Of a DNA stretch of 17,133 nt, positions 1-6,270 are shown piece after piece. This DNA is from UBA11512 sp964623895 (lineage in GTDB: Bacteria > Bacillota > Clostridia > Oscillospirales > CAG-272). The position numbers and the translations under genes are program-made. The stretch covers positions 1 through 17,133 of the forward strand of contig CAZUWA010000031.1 in NCBI GenBank assembly GCA_964623895.1, written 5' to 3'. The notes beneath the pieces were generated by a model. It saw nothing but the letters and a program-made list of their open reading frames with translations. It had not been told where the DNA came from and did no database searches. Positions within the stretch are counted from its first letter, which is position 1, and each line of letters starts with the position of its first letter.

Positions 1-2
1 CT

Positions 3-218
3 CTCGAAGCAGAGTTTTCCATTATTCAGGCTATGCTTGATGCAAGAAAAGCATCCGGATTGACGCAAAAGGATTTGGCAGACCGTACCGGTATCGCACA
101 GGCAGACATCAGTAAATTGGAAAACGGTAATGCCAACCCTTCACTCAGAACTTTGCAAAGACTTGCAGACGGTATGGGAATGAAGCTCAAGCTTGAGTTT
201 GTTCCTGCTAACAGATAA
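3..218 (+). CDS. XRE-family helix-turn-helix antitoxin, HigA-like (5' end cut by window edge)
   Basis: The frame is open from the left edge, so the gene begins outside the window and only about 71 C-terminal residues are visible. They contain a complete Cro/C1-type helix-turn-helix, with LTQKDLADRTG as the first helices, IAQADISKLENG as the recognition helix and NPSLRTLQRLADGMG after it. The ending MKLKLEFVP is typical of antitoxins of the HigBA/RelE-type family. In that family the antitoxin binds and neutralises a ribosome-dependent mRNA-cleaving toxin and represses its own operon. The toxin gene is usually just upstream, which would be outside the window. A methionine at 33 could serve as a start, but the residues before it (EFSIIQAM) also match the usual family N-terminal region, so I treat the gene as partial. 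A stand-alone repressor is the alternative. Confidence 0.8.
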   Translation, partial: LEAEFSIIQAMLDARKASGLTQKDLADRTGIAQADISKLENGNANPSLRTLQRLADGMGMKLKLEFVPANR

Positions 219-227
219 AACATCTTT

Positions 228-256
228 GGCGGTGCAGTATTGAAATCTGTACCGCC
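228..256. other. Stem-loop just after the XRE antitoxin gene
   Basis: GGCGGTGCAG (228-237) pairs with CTGTACCGCC (247-256). This gives a ten-pair stem with one G-U pair and a nine-base loop, starting nine bases after the stop codon. No run of T follows, so it is not a textbook intrinsic terminator. It may weakly terminate or protect the 3' end of the antitoxin transcript. Confidence 0.4.
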
Positions 257-440
257 CACTTGTGTTATGAGTAAGTAATAATTACCGATTGGTAATACGA
301 TTTTACCAATCTTATATCCAGTAAGCATCGTTGATGCGATGTTTATACAGTAAAAGATTTGCAAAAAACGATCAATTGTTAAATATAATTCCGGATGACT
401 TTTTGTGACGCTCGAATTGCGCGCATGCCATGCGCATAGT

Positions 441-471
441 ATATATGATTATGTTCAAAATCATATATGAT
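441..471. promoter_or_regulatory. Candidate RelB operator: overlapping inverted repeats upstream of the -35 box
   Basis: ATATATGATT (441-450) is inverted as AATCATATAT (459-468). The second arm overlaps a perfect 12-bp palindrome, ATCATATATGAT (460-471), which ends four bases before the -35 box. The core ATATGATA recurs at 492-499, touching the -10 box. A further palindrome, ATGATATCAT (518-527), spans the start codon of relB. RelB/DinJ proteins are ribbon-helix-helix DNA binders that usually repress their own promoter at such sites. Assigning these repeats to RelB is inference. Confidence 0.5.
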
Positions 472-474
472 ACA

Positions 475-503
475 TTGACAAGTTGGAAAAGATATGATAT
501 ACT
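475..503 (+). promoter_or_regulatory. Strong sigma-A promoter of relB
   Basis: A perfect -35 box TTGACA (475-480) is followed after exactly 17 bases by TATACT (498-503), five of six matches to TATAAT. Transcription would start near 510, only about 16 bases before the relB start codon. It is one of the best promoters in the window. No terminator is visible between relB and miaA, so it may also transcribe the operon downstream. Confidence 0.8.
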
Positions 504-525
504 GATGTTGAAAGGAGATGATATC

Positions 526-795
526 ATGGCTAAAGTATCTACCAATATCACGATTGATGCGGAGACTAAAGCAAAAGCGCAGGCAATGCTTGCCGATTTC
601 GGTATGGATCTGTCGACCGCTGTCAATATTTTCTTGAAACAGATGATTTATGAGGGTGCGATTCCGTTTGCAATTTCCCGTGAAGTTCCCAACAAAGCGG
701 CACTTGCTACTATACAAGAAGCCTATGAAATGAAAGCTTCTCTCAAGAATCACCAAAAACACGACAGCGCAGACACTGCGGTCGAGAACATTTGA
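526..795 (+). CDS. relB: RelB/DinJ-family antitoxin without a toxin partner
   Basis: An 89-residue protein with the RelB/DinJ fold: an N-terminal ribbon-helix-helix region (VSTNITIDAETKAKAQAMLADFGMDLSTAVNIFLKQ, about residues 4-39), then the family's IPFAISREVPN segment and a charged C-terminal tail. RelB proteins dimerise to bind operator DNA and wrap their tail around a RelE/YafQ-type mRNA endonuclease. The start at 526 was chosen over an in-frame ATG at 430 because AAAGGAG (511-517) lies at good spacing, and because the promoter lies between the two. Normally the toxin gene follows within a few bases; here miaA follows after 56 bases with no room for one. The gene is therefore an orphan antitoxin: a relic, a chaperone for a distant toxin, or a repressor put to other use. 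Confidence 0.85.
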   Translation: MAKVSTNITIDAETKAKAQAMLADFGMDLSTAVNIFLKQMIYEGAIPFAISREVPNKAALATIQEAYEMKASLKNHQKHDSADTAVENI

Positions 796-851
796 CTGCA
801 TTTCGTTTTGCAAATACACATATTGATTTCCTGCCTTGGAGAGCGTAAAAT

Positions 852-1763
852 ATGAAAACGAAACTGATCGCCGTATCCGGTCCGACCGGATCGGGTAAAA
901 GCCGTTTGGCAGTACATTTAGCCTTGCAACTTGGCGGCGAGGTAATTTCTGCCGACTCGATGCAGGTCTACCGCGGCATGGACATCGGCACGGGAAAAGT
1001 AAAGAGAGAGGAAATGATGGGCGTGCCCCATCACCTTCTTGACATTCTTTCGCCGTGCGAAGAATATTCACTGTCCGACTATATCGAAAACGGAAAAAAA
1101 GCAATAGAAGAGGTCTCCTCTCGCGGAAAGTTGCCTGTTCTATGCGGCGGAACGGGGTTGTATACCGATGCGCTTCTGTCCGGCACGACTCTTTCGGAAG
1201 CGTCGGGTGATCCCGCGTACCGAGCGGAATTGGAACATCTTGACAGCGACACGCTTTGGGCAATGCTGAAGGACGTCGATCCGCCCGCGGCAGATGCCAC
1301 GCACAAAAACAACCGCAAACGCGTCATTAGAGCGCTGGAGATCTATAGATCTACCGGCATTCCGAAGACCGAATGGGACAGTCGTTCCAAAAAGGACTCT
1401 CCTTATGATTGTACGCACATTTTGATGTGCCCTGCGAACAGAGAGGCGCTTTATGATACCATCAACCGCCGCGTAGACGAAATGTTTTCCGAAGGCTTGG
1501 AAGAAGAGGCGCGCCGTATTTACACAGAGCACCCCTCCCTCACCGCTACACAAGCGATCGGATACAAAGAGTTTTTACCCTATTTTGAAGGACAAGCCAC
1601 CATTGAAACGGTGAAAGAAAAGATCAAACAGGCATCTCGCAATTACGCCAAAAGGCAGATGACATGGTTTCGCACAAAAGAGCAAACTGCCGTCTGCATC
1701 GATCCGATCTTGCCCATTGAAACGCAAGTCGAAACTGTACTTAAACATCTTACCCGACAATAG
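852..1763 (+). CDS. miaA: tRNA dimethylallyltransferase (tRNA A37 isopentenyltransferase)
   Basis: MiaA transfers a dimethylallyl group from dimethylallyl diphosphate to N6 of adenosine 37, next to the anticodon of tRNAs reading codons that start with U. This steadies codon pairing. At 303 residues it is full length for the family. Visible motifs are the P-loop GPTGSGKS (residues 10-17), DSMQVYRGMDIGTGK (35-49), PHHLLD (59-64), GGTGLY (99-104), HKNNRKRVIRALEIY (151-165) and, near the end, ATQAIGYKEF and RNYAKRQMTWFR, all typical of MiaA. A weak GGAGAG (838-843) lies eight bases before the ATG. It is the first gene of the long housekeeping series and follows relB without a visible terminator. 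The next gene starts 20 bases after the stop, so the two are probably co-transcribed. Confidence 0.96.
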   Translation: MKTKLIAVSGPTGSGKSRLAVHLALQLGGEVISADSMQVYRGMDIGTGKVKREEMMGVPHHLLDILSPCEEYSLSDYIENGKKAIEEVSSRGKLPVLCGGTGLYTDALLSGTTLSEASGDPAYRAELEHLDSDTLWAMLKDVDPPAADATHKNNRKRVIRALEIYRSTGIPKTEWDSRSKKDSPYDCTHILMCPANREALYDTINRRVDEMFSEGLEEEARRIYTEHPSLTATQAIGYKEFLPYFEGQATIETVKEKIKQASRNYAKRQMTWFRTKEQTAVCIDPILPIETQVETVLKHLTRQ

Positions 1764-1783
1764 ACTGCCAGAAAGGAGCGCAT

Positions 1784-3037
1784 ATGGATCGCCAATATAT
1801 TTCAGCCGCTTTCACACGTCTTCTGGTCGCACTTTGCGCCCTTCTTCTGATCGTTGCCTTGATCTACCACACAGCAGACTTGGGTGCAACTACCCTATCC
1901 ACCGTCATTACAGAAGAAAAATCATTTGAAAACATCATTGTAAGCGACGGATATTTCTTTCGCAGTGAAACGGTGCTGTCTTTGGATACCGGCATAGCTT
2001 ACAGCACACTCAAAGCAGGTGAAAATGTCACCTCCGGAGAAAAAGTTGCCACGGTATATCCGATTGATTCCGATGTGGCAACACTGCAAAACTACGACCG
2101 TCTGCTCGCTTTGCTTGACAGTGCAGATTCTGTACAAAACATCTCTGCCATCACCGCAGAATTAAAAAAGCTCTCAGCGGAACTGCGCGAGGATCACGAT
2201 GCCGGTGCCCTGTCCGCAATGGCGGCAAAGACAGACGAATTACAAAAGCTGTTCAACCGTGCAGCACAGATTACCGACAGCGCGGAAATTCGAGCAGAAG
2301 CAGATCGTCTGAAAGCAGAACGCGCTTCTCTGCTGTCTGAATTTGGTGCACCGATCAAAGACATCTGCGCTTCTGTCGCCGGTTGCTATTATCCGACCTG
2401 CGACGGCTACGAAAGTCTCTTTTCCGCAGAAAAGATCGGGGAATTGACCGTTTCTTCCTTTGAAGAACTAATCAAAAAAGATCCCGTTCCCACGGAAAAT
2501 GCCGGAAAAGTCGTCACGAACAGTTATTGGTACATGGCAACGGTCGTGAATAAAAATGCACTGTTGAACAGCGTGATCGGCAAAGATTATACCGTTTATA
2601 TCGGTAGCAACAAGGAAAAGTTCAGTCTTCGGTTAGAGCGCGTCTCGGTCGACCGAGACGGAAGGAGTCTGCTCATATTCGGCTGTCGCGTCACGCCAAA
2701 ACAACTGCCCGACCGCGCCGAGAGCATATCCATCGTAGCCGATACCGCCGTCGGACTGACCGTTCCCACGGCTGCCGTCCGTGTGTTGACAGACGAAGCA
2801 GACAACAGAACGGTCGGCGTCTATGTTAGGGAAGGAAACTATCTGCGTTTTAAAAGAATCGAGATCCTCGCCGAACAGAAAGGCTGCTATCTTGTAAAGA
2901 CACCGGCGCAAATCGAAAAAGAACAGACAAAAAACGAACAAGATGTCGAAAATCCTGTCTCGTCCTATCCTTACCTAACGCTCAATGACGTGGTAGTCAC
3001 CTCTGGGAAAGACCTGAAGGAAGGCTATTTCAAATAA
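1784..3037 (+). CDS. HlyD-like membrane fusion protein of unknown partner
   Basis: This 417-residue protein has one N-terminal membrane segment (about residues 11-28), with the rest predicted outside the membrane. A lipoyl-like half-motif follows (AYSTLKAGENVTSGEKVATVYP, about 72-93). A helical stretch likely to form a coiled-coil hairpin spans about 100-185. The second lipoyl-like half is SVAGCYYPTCDGYES (about 197-211), and beta-rich repeats follow. This order matches periplasmic adaptor (HlyD/membrane fusion) proteins. Related genes sit at this place beside yggS and sepF in many Clostridia, apparently replacing the ylmD gene of Bacillus; that is from memory of genome contexts. No ABC or RND transporter gene is next to it, so a role in export is doubtful, and the context suggests envelope or division work. 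GAAAGGAG precedes the ATG at good spacing. The gene carries a perfect 20-bp palindrome at 2641-2660. Confidence 0.75.
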   Translation: MDRQYISAAFTRLLVALCALLLIVALIYHTADLGATTLSTVITEEKSFENIIVSDGYFFRSETVLSLDTGIAYSTLKAGENVTSGEKVATVYPIDSDVATLQNYDRLLALLDSADSVQNISAITAELKKLSAELREDHDAGALSAMAAKTDELQKLFNRAAQITDSAEIRAEADRLKAERASLLSEFGAPIKDICASVAGCYYPTCDGYESLFSAEKIGELTVSSFEELIKKDPVPTENAGKVVTNSYWYMATVVNKNALLNSVIGKDYTVYIGSNKEKFSLRLERVSVDRDGRSLLIFGCRVTPKQLPDRAESISIVADTAVGLTVPTAAVRVLTDEADNRTVGVYVREGNYLRFKRIEILAEQKGCYLVKTPAQIEKEQTKNEQDVENPVSSYPYLTLNDVVVTSGKDLKEGYFK

Positions 3038-3130
3038 AACTCGTCTTAAAGTGGCAAAGACTTGAAAGGGCAATCTTTCAAACGCGTTTTGCGGCTTTTG
3101 CACAGATAGATCGGTGATCCCGATCCCTTA

Positions 3131-3163
3131 AGAAAGGAAGCTTTTCGCATAGCGAAGGCGATG
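3131..3163 (+). promoter_or_regulatory. yggS ribosome binding site separated from the ATG by a small hairpin
   Basis: The only good Shine-Dalgarno sequence, AAAGGAAG (3133-3140), ends 20 bases before the ATG at 3161, which is too far for normal use. Between them TTTTCGC (3142-3148) can pair with GCGAAGG (3152-3158) around a three-base loop: five Watson-Crick and two G-U pairs. Folding would shorten the gap from GGA to ATG from 22 to about 5 bases. The stem is short, so this is tentative. Confidence 0.4.
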
Positions 3164-3871
3164 GTCACAAATATGCTTGAAAACAGCCAAGTAAAAGAAA
3201 ATATCCTTGCCGTGCGGGAAAAGATCGAGCACACCTCTTCGGCGTGCGGCAAAAAAACACCGCCGACATTATTGGCGGCAACAAAGACCGTTCCCGTTGA
3301 ACAGATCAATTTTGCGATCAGGGAATGCGGCATTACCGTCATCGGAGAAAACCGCGTACAGGAACTGCTCGAAAAATACGATGCGCTCGATCATTCGGCA
3401 GAATTACACTTCATCGGCAGACTGCAGAGAAACAAGGTCAAGTATATCATCGACAAGGTCTCGCTCATTCACTCGGTAGACAGCATTGCTCTTGCAAAGG
3501 AGATCGAAAAACAAGCGTCGAAACATGACAAAAAAATGAGCATCCTCTTGGAGATCAACAGCGGCAGAGAAGCGCAAAAAGGAGGATTCCTTATTGAAGA
3601 AGTCGACGAGGCACTCGCCGAAATTTCCGCTTTTCCACACGTCGAAGTGCGCGGATTGATGGCAGTTGCCCCCATTTGCTCAGAAAACAAAGAATATTTC
3701 AACTATTTTTCTCAAATTTCAAAAAAATTCATTGACATTTCCGATAAAAAACTGCATAATATAAGGGATGGTATTTTGTCAATGGGCATGACCGACAGTT
3801 TAGAACCGGCGATCATGGCGGGTTCGACCATGGTACGGCTCGGTTCAGCACTATTCGGCAAGCGCACTTGA
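3161..3871 (+). CDS. yggS: YggS/PROSC-family pyridoxal phosphate homeostasis protein
   Basis: A 236-residue single-domain TIM-barrel protein of the fold-type III PLP family. It binds pyridoxal 5'-phosphate without known enzyme activity and keeps free PLP and amino-acid pools in balance. The PLP lysine is K42 in LLAATKTVP. Other family motifs are GENRVQE (62-68), HFIGRLQRNKVK, INSGREAQKGG, RGLMAVAP and the phosphate-binding LSMGMTDSLEPAIMAGSTMVRLGSALFG region near the C-terminus. The usual QKGG-preceding text (NIA-EPQ) is changed to NSGREAQ, which is minor. It equals ylmE in the Bacillus sepF cluster. A second in-frame ATG at 3173 is possible; I keep 3161 because the hairpin described at 3131-3163 would place it at workable spacing. 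The 3' part of the gene contains a likely promoter for sepF. Confidence 0.94.
   Translation: MVTNMLENSQVKENILAVREKIEHTSSACGKKTPPTLLAATKTVPVEQINFAIRECGITVIGENRVQELLEKYDALDHSAELHFIGRLQRNKVKYIIDKVSLIHSVDSIALAKEIEKQASKHDKKMSILLEINSGREAQKGGFLIEEVDEALAEISAFPHVEVRGLMAVAPICSENKEYFNYFSQISKKFIDISDKKLHNIRDGILSMGMTDSLEPAIMAGSTMVRLGSALFGKRT
3732..3760 (+). promoter_or_regulatory. Candidate internal promoter inside yggS, facing sepF
   Basis: TTGACA (3732-3737, perfect) and CATAAT (3755-3760, five of six) are separated by 17 bases. They follow an A/T-rich stretch (about 3698-3731) that could act as an UP element. Transcription would begin near 3767, about 170 bases before sepF. It lies within yggS codons, so chance cannot be ruled out, but this combination is rare. 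Confidence 0.5.
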
Positions 3872-3934
3872 CGGTATCGGGCAAATTTAAAGAAGCGATT
3901 TAAAATACACATATAAAACAAAGGAGATTTAATC

Positions 3935-4360
3935 ATGAGCGTTTGGACAGAAAGATTCGGTAAAAAGCAAGCAGAAGAAGAAACTATCGGTTACGATTTT
4001 GAAGAAGAAAATCAAGCAAGTGCAACCGCAGCACCCAAGGTAGGCGGATCGGCACTCGAATTAAAGATCGTCCGTCCCGAAACATATGATGCTGTCGGCA
4101 GCATTGCAGACCATCTCATCAATCGTCGCACCGTCGTCCTCAATCTGGAGGCAACCAACAAAGAAACCGCAAAGAGAATCATCGACTTTTTGTCAGGCGT
4201 TGCCTATTCGATCGGCGGTAGTATCAAAAGAGTTGCCACCAACACCTTCGTCATCACACCAAACAATGTAGACGTAACAGGCGAAACGATCGGCGAAACG
4301 ACCAAGACGGCAACCAAAACTTCCGGCAGTGAAAACGGAAGTAGCGATTTCGATTTTTAA
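3935..4360 (+). CDS. sepF: Cell division protein SepF (FtsZ membrane anchor)
   Basis: SepF binds the C-terminal tail of FtsZ, polymerises into rings or arcs, and ties FtsZ filaments to the membrane through a short N-terminal amphipathic segment. The protein has 141 residues. A short N-terminus (MSVWTERFGKK) comes first, then an acidic linker (about 12-38), the conserved DUF552 core (about 42-113: LKIVRPETYDAV, RRTVVLNLE, RIIDFLSGVAYSIGGSI, TFVITPNNV), and a Thr/Ser-rich tail ending SSDFDF. The tail includes a small 12-bp tandem duplication (4280-4303) encoding GETI/GETT. AAAGGAG precedes the ATG at ideal spacing. Its place between yggS and yggT is the standard order in Gram-positive bacteria. 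Besides operon read-through, it may be transcribed from the candidate promoter in yggS. Confidence 0.95.
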   Translation: MSVWTERFGKKQAEEETIGYDFEEENQASATAAPKVGGSALELKIVRPETYDAVGSIADHLINRRTVVLNLEATNKETAKRIIDFLSGVAYSIGGSIKRVATNTFVITPNNVDVTGETIGETTKTATKTSGSENGSSDFDF

Positions 4361-4424
4361 GATCTCATTTACCCCCAAAAATCAAAACGGATGAGGGCGG
4401 CAAATATTACAGGAGGAAAGAATT

Positions 4425-4703
4425 ATGTTACAAACAGTTGATTATGTTCTGACGCAAGCGGTCTTGCTGGCGGCAAATGTCACCATGCTGTTGCTCTTTA
4501 TTCGTACCATCCTTACTTTTGTCGCCTTTGATTCCGACCATCCGCTGGTCAACTTTGTATTTAATATTACCGACGCCATCCTGACCCCGGCGCGCATCAT
4601 TCTGGAAAAAACAGGTTGGTTTGAAGACACCCCCTTTGATTTTTCGCAGATCCTCACACTCGGTTTCATTTTGGTCGTTTATCTGCTGTTCATACTTTGT
4701 TAG
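4425..4703 (+). CDS. ylmG: YggT/YlmG-family small membrane protein
   Basis: A 92-residue protein with two membrane segments (about residues 12-34 and 72-91) joined by a loop carrying the family's ILTPARIIL motif (about 52-60). YggT/YlmG proteins occur widely in bacteria and chloroplasts. They are linked by context and plastid data to division or membrane complex organisation, but their molecular job is not settled. AGGAGG (4410-4415) lies nine bases before the ATG. It follows sepF by 64 bases and its stop codon lies two bases before the ylmH ATG, which suggests coupled translation. Confidence 0.92.
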   Translation: MLQTVDYVLTQAVLLAANVTMLLLFIRTILTFVAFDSDHPLVNFVFNITDAILTPARIILEKTGWFEDTPFDFSQILTLGFILVVYLLFILC

Positions 4704-4705
4704 CG

Positions 4706-5470
4706 ATGCGGAAAGACAAAACACCTTTAAAAGCACGCATAGAAGATCTTGTCAACGCCTGTGAACAGTACGGCTTTGCCGTTGGCAATTTTCTCACCGA
4801 AGAAGAACAGGCGGAAGGAGCGGTATATCTGAAAAGTCTGCAGAAAACAAGTTCCTTCCTGTTCGCCTTCTGCGGCGGAGCGGAAGGAGCGGAACGGAAG
4901 ACTGTCGTTCTATATGACCGCAGTTATGAAGACGCCACGCCATTAGACTTTGCGGATATCACTCTTATAAAACTCACTGCTACCGACAAGACCGTTCCCT
5001 CGCACAGAGCGGTGCTCGGCAGCATCCTCGGTCTTGGCATTGAGCGCAAAATGATCGGAGACATCTTTCCGTTTGAAGACGGAACGGCAGTGGCGGTCAA
5101 AGAACAGATCCTTCCCTATATTCAGAAAGAACTTTACAAGGTTGGGCAAAGCAAGGTCATCCTGTCACCCGTCGCTCTTCCGAACGGCTTCAAGATTGAA
5201 CGGCAGACAGAAGAGTTATCGCTCAGTGTGGCTTCTCTTCGGCTTGATTGTATGATCGCCGCCATTTGCAAGCTGTCAAGGGAGGATGCGACGGAAATCA
5301 TTTCAAGTGGCAAAATACAAGTCGATCACAAAGAAGTAACGCGCGCCGACTTTAAATTGTCGGAACATTCCACCATTTCCGTCAAAGGCAAAGGGCGTTT
5401 TGTCTTTGAAAAACAGGACGGCAACACCAAAAGCGGACGCTTGCGCGTTAGGGTCTTAAGATACATATAA
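4706..5470 (+). CDS. ylmH: YlmH family RNA-binding protein with S4 domain
   Basis: A 254-residue protein. The N-terminal part includes the family motif HRAVLGSILGLGIERKMIGDI (about 100-120). A C-terminal S4 RNA-binding domain (about 176-234: LRLDCMIAAICKLSREDATEIISSGKIQVDH) follows, and the tail ends RLRVRVLRYI. YlmH belongs to the division cluster of Gram-positive bacteria. Work on Bacillus links it to handling peptidyl-tRNA on stalled large ribosomal subunits, so it may join the translation theme of this operon. Two starts are possible: ATG at 4706, or an in-frame TTG at 4697 that would overlap yggT. Neither has a visible Shine-Dalgarno sequence, so translation is probably coupled to yggT termination. 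I chose the ATG. Confidence 0.93.
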   Translation: MRKDKTPLKARIEDLVNACEQYGFAVGNFLTEEEQAEGAVYLKSLQKTSSFLFAFCGGAEGAERKTVVLYDRSYEDATPLDFADITLIKLTATDKTVPSHRAVLGSILGLGIERKMIGDIFPFEDGTAVAVKEQILPYIQKELYKVGQSKVILSPVALPNGFKIERQTEELSLSVASLRLDCMIAAICKLSREDATEIISSGKIQVDHKEVTRADFKLSEHSTISVKGKGRFVFEKQDGNTKSGRLRVRVLRYI

Positions 5471-5488
5471 GAAAGAGGGACGCATCCT

Positions 5489-6226
5489 ATGCTGTCACCA
5501 AGCGAACTGAAAAAAAGGCAGTTTTCACGAGCATTCCGAGGGTATTCTGCAAACGAAGTAGATGAACACCTTGATTTTTTGCTCGAAAAATATACCGAAT
5601 TATACATCCGCAACGACGACCTTGAAAAAGAATTGCGCAAAGTGCGATCGGAACTGGATGCCATCCGTACAAGCGAGGAAGCCATCCGTAAAGCAATGGT
5701 CAATGCGCAAAGAGAGGAACGTCGGGTCATCGACGAAGCAAATGACCGCGCCAATCTCATTCTGCGCACGGCAAAACTGAATACCGATCGGATCATCACC
5801 GAATTCAAAGCGGAGATCAGAGAGGAACGGATCGTTCTGCATAAATTACGCAAAGCTGTCGCGGAATTTAAGGCAAACAGTTTAAAGCAATACAATCTGC
5901 ACTTAGAATTTCTCAACAGTATTTCTCCGGATCCCGATGCACCCGATCCGGAACTTGAACTCACCGAAGACGATTATGCAAACTCTCTGCTTGAACAGAT
6001 GAAACTGGCGTTGGAAAGCGCCGATTTTTCTGACGTAAATGAAAAAGAGGAGACAGAAGAAGAGTTGAACATCCGCAGGATGCCCGAACCGCAGACGGAA
6101 AAGAAGCACGAGGAACAAAAGGAACAACCTTTCAAGACCAATACTGCCGTCTTCACCTCTGTTCCGCACAAGACCGCAGCATCAAAAAAAGCCACAACGA
6201 GAGAATTTCCGGTTGTAAAAAAGTAA
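5489..6226 (+). CDS. divIVA: DivIVA-domain coiled-coil protein
   Basis: DivIVA proteins sense curved membrane at poles and septa and recruit division or growth proteins. This 245-residue protein starts with the conserved DivIVA membrane-binding domain (about 1-60; FRGYSANEVDEHLD at 16-29 is the hallmark). A long charged coiled coil follows (about 30-140). The last hundred residues are acidic, Pro/Glu-rich and probably disordered, and the protein ends in a basic patch. The long variable tail differs from the short Bacillus protein and may carry species-specific partners. A GAGGG ribosome site (5475-5479) lies nine bases before the ATG, and ylmH ends 18 bases upstream. The ileS gene follows after 44 bases with no terminator. 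Confidence 0.94.
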   Translation: MLSPSELKKRQFSRAFRGYSANEVDEHLDFLLEKYTELYIRNDDLEKELRKVRSELDAIRTSEEAIRKAMVNAQREERRVIDEANDRANLILRTAKLNTDRIITEFKAEIREERIVLHKLRKAVAEFKANSLKQYNLHLEFLNSISPDPDAPDPELELTEDDYANSLLEQMKLALESADFSDVNEKEETEEELNIRRMPEPQTEKKHEEQKEQPFKTNTAVFTSVPHKTAASKKATTREFPVVKK

Positions 6227-6270
6227 AAATCAAAACATAGATAACATTAAATCAAAGGAGCATTGCTGAA

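Larger units (their letters stand above)
219..525. other. Palindrome-rich non-coding region between the two antitoxin genes
   Basis: About 300 bases with no convincing gene. It holds the 228-256 stem-loop, then a cluster of inverted repeats: ATTACC/GGTAAT (281-286 with 291-296) and GATTGGTAA/TTACCAATC (287-295 with 303-311), which share bases and could form alternative hairpins. Next comes GCGCATG/CATGCGC (421-427 with 429-435). The last part is the relB promoter and its operator-like repeats, listed separately. Frames crossing it on the minus strand have no ribosome binding site and read like shadows. Confidence 0.5.

Noticed and set aside
430..525. N-terminal extension of the RelB protein from an upstream ATG
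   Set aside because: The extension runs through the promoter and operator repeats and has no Shine-Dalgarno sequence; the family N-terminus and AAAGGAG fit the start at 526.
792..820. Possible miaA promoter (TTGACT, 17 bases, TACACA)
   Set aside because: The -10 box matches only three of six consensus bases and the -35 box overlaps the relB stop codon, so it is too weak to list.
379..1263. Long minus-strand open frame (294 codons) opposite relB and miaA
   Set aside because: It lies antisense to two recognised genes, has no ribosome site and gives a low-complexity Arg/Ser/Phe-rich product typical of a shadow frame.
1339..1352. 14-bp perfect palindrome AGATCTATAGATCT in miaA
   Set aside because: About one palindrome of this length is expected by chance in a window this size, and it encodes the conserved EIYRS segment.
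4280..4303. 12-bp tandem duplication in the sepF tail
   Set aside because: Only two copies with one mismatch in a low-complexity Thr-rich tail; ordinary slippage explains it.
6213..6241. Candidate ileS promoter (TTGTAA ... CATAGA)
   Set aside because: Both boxes match poorly and the A-rich context explains the likeness.
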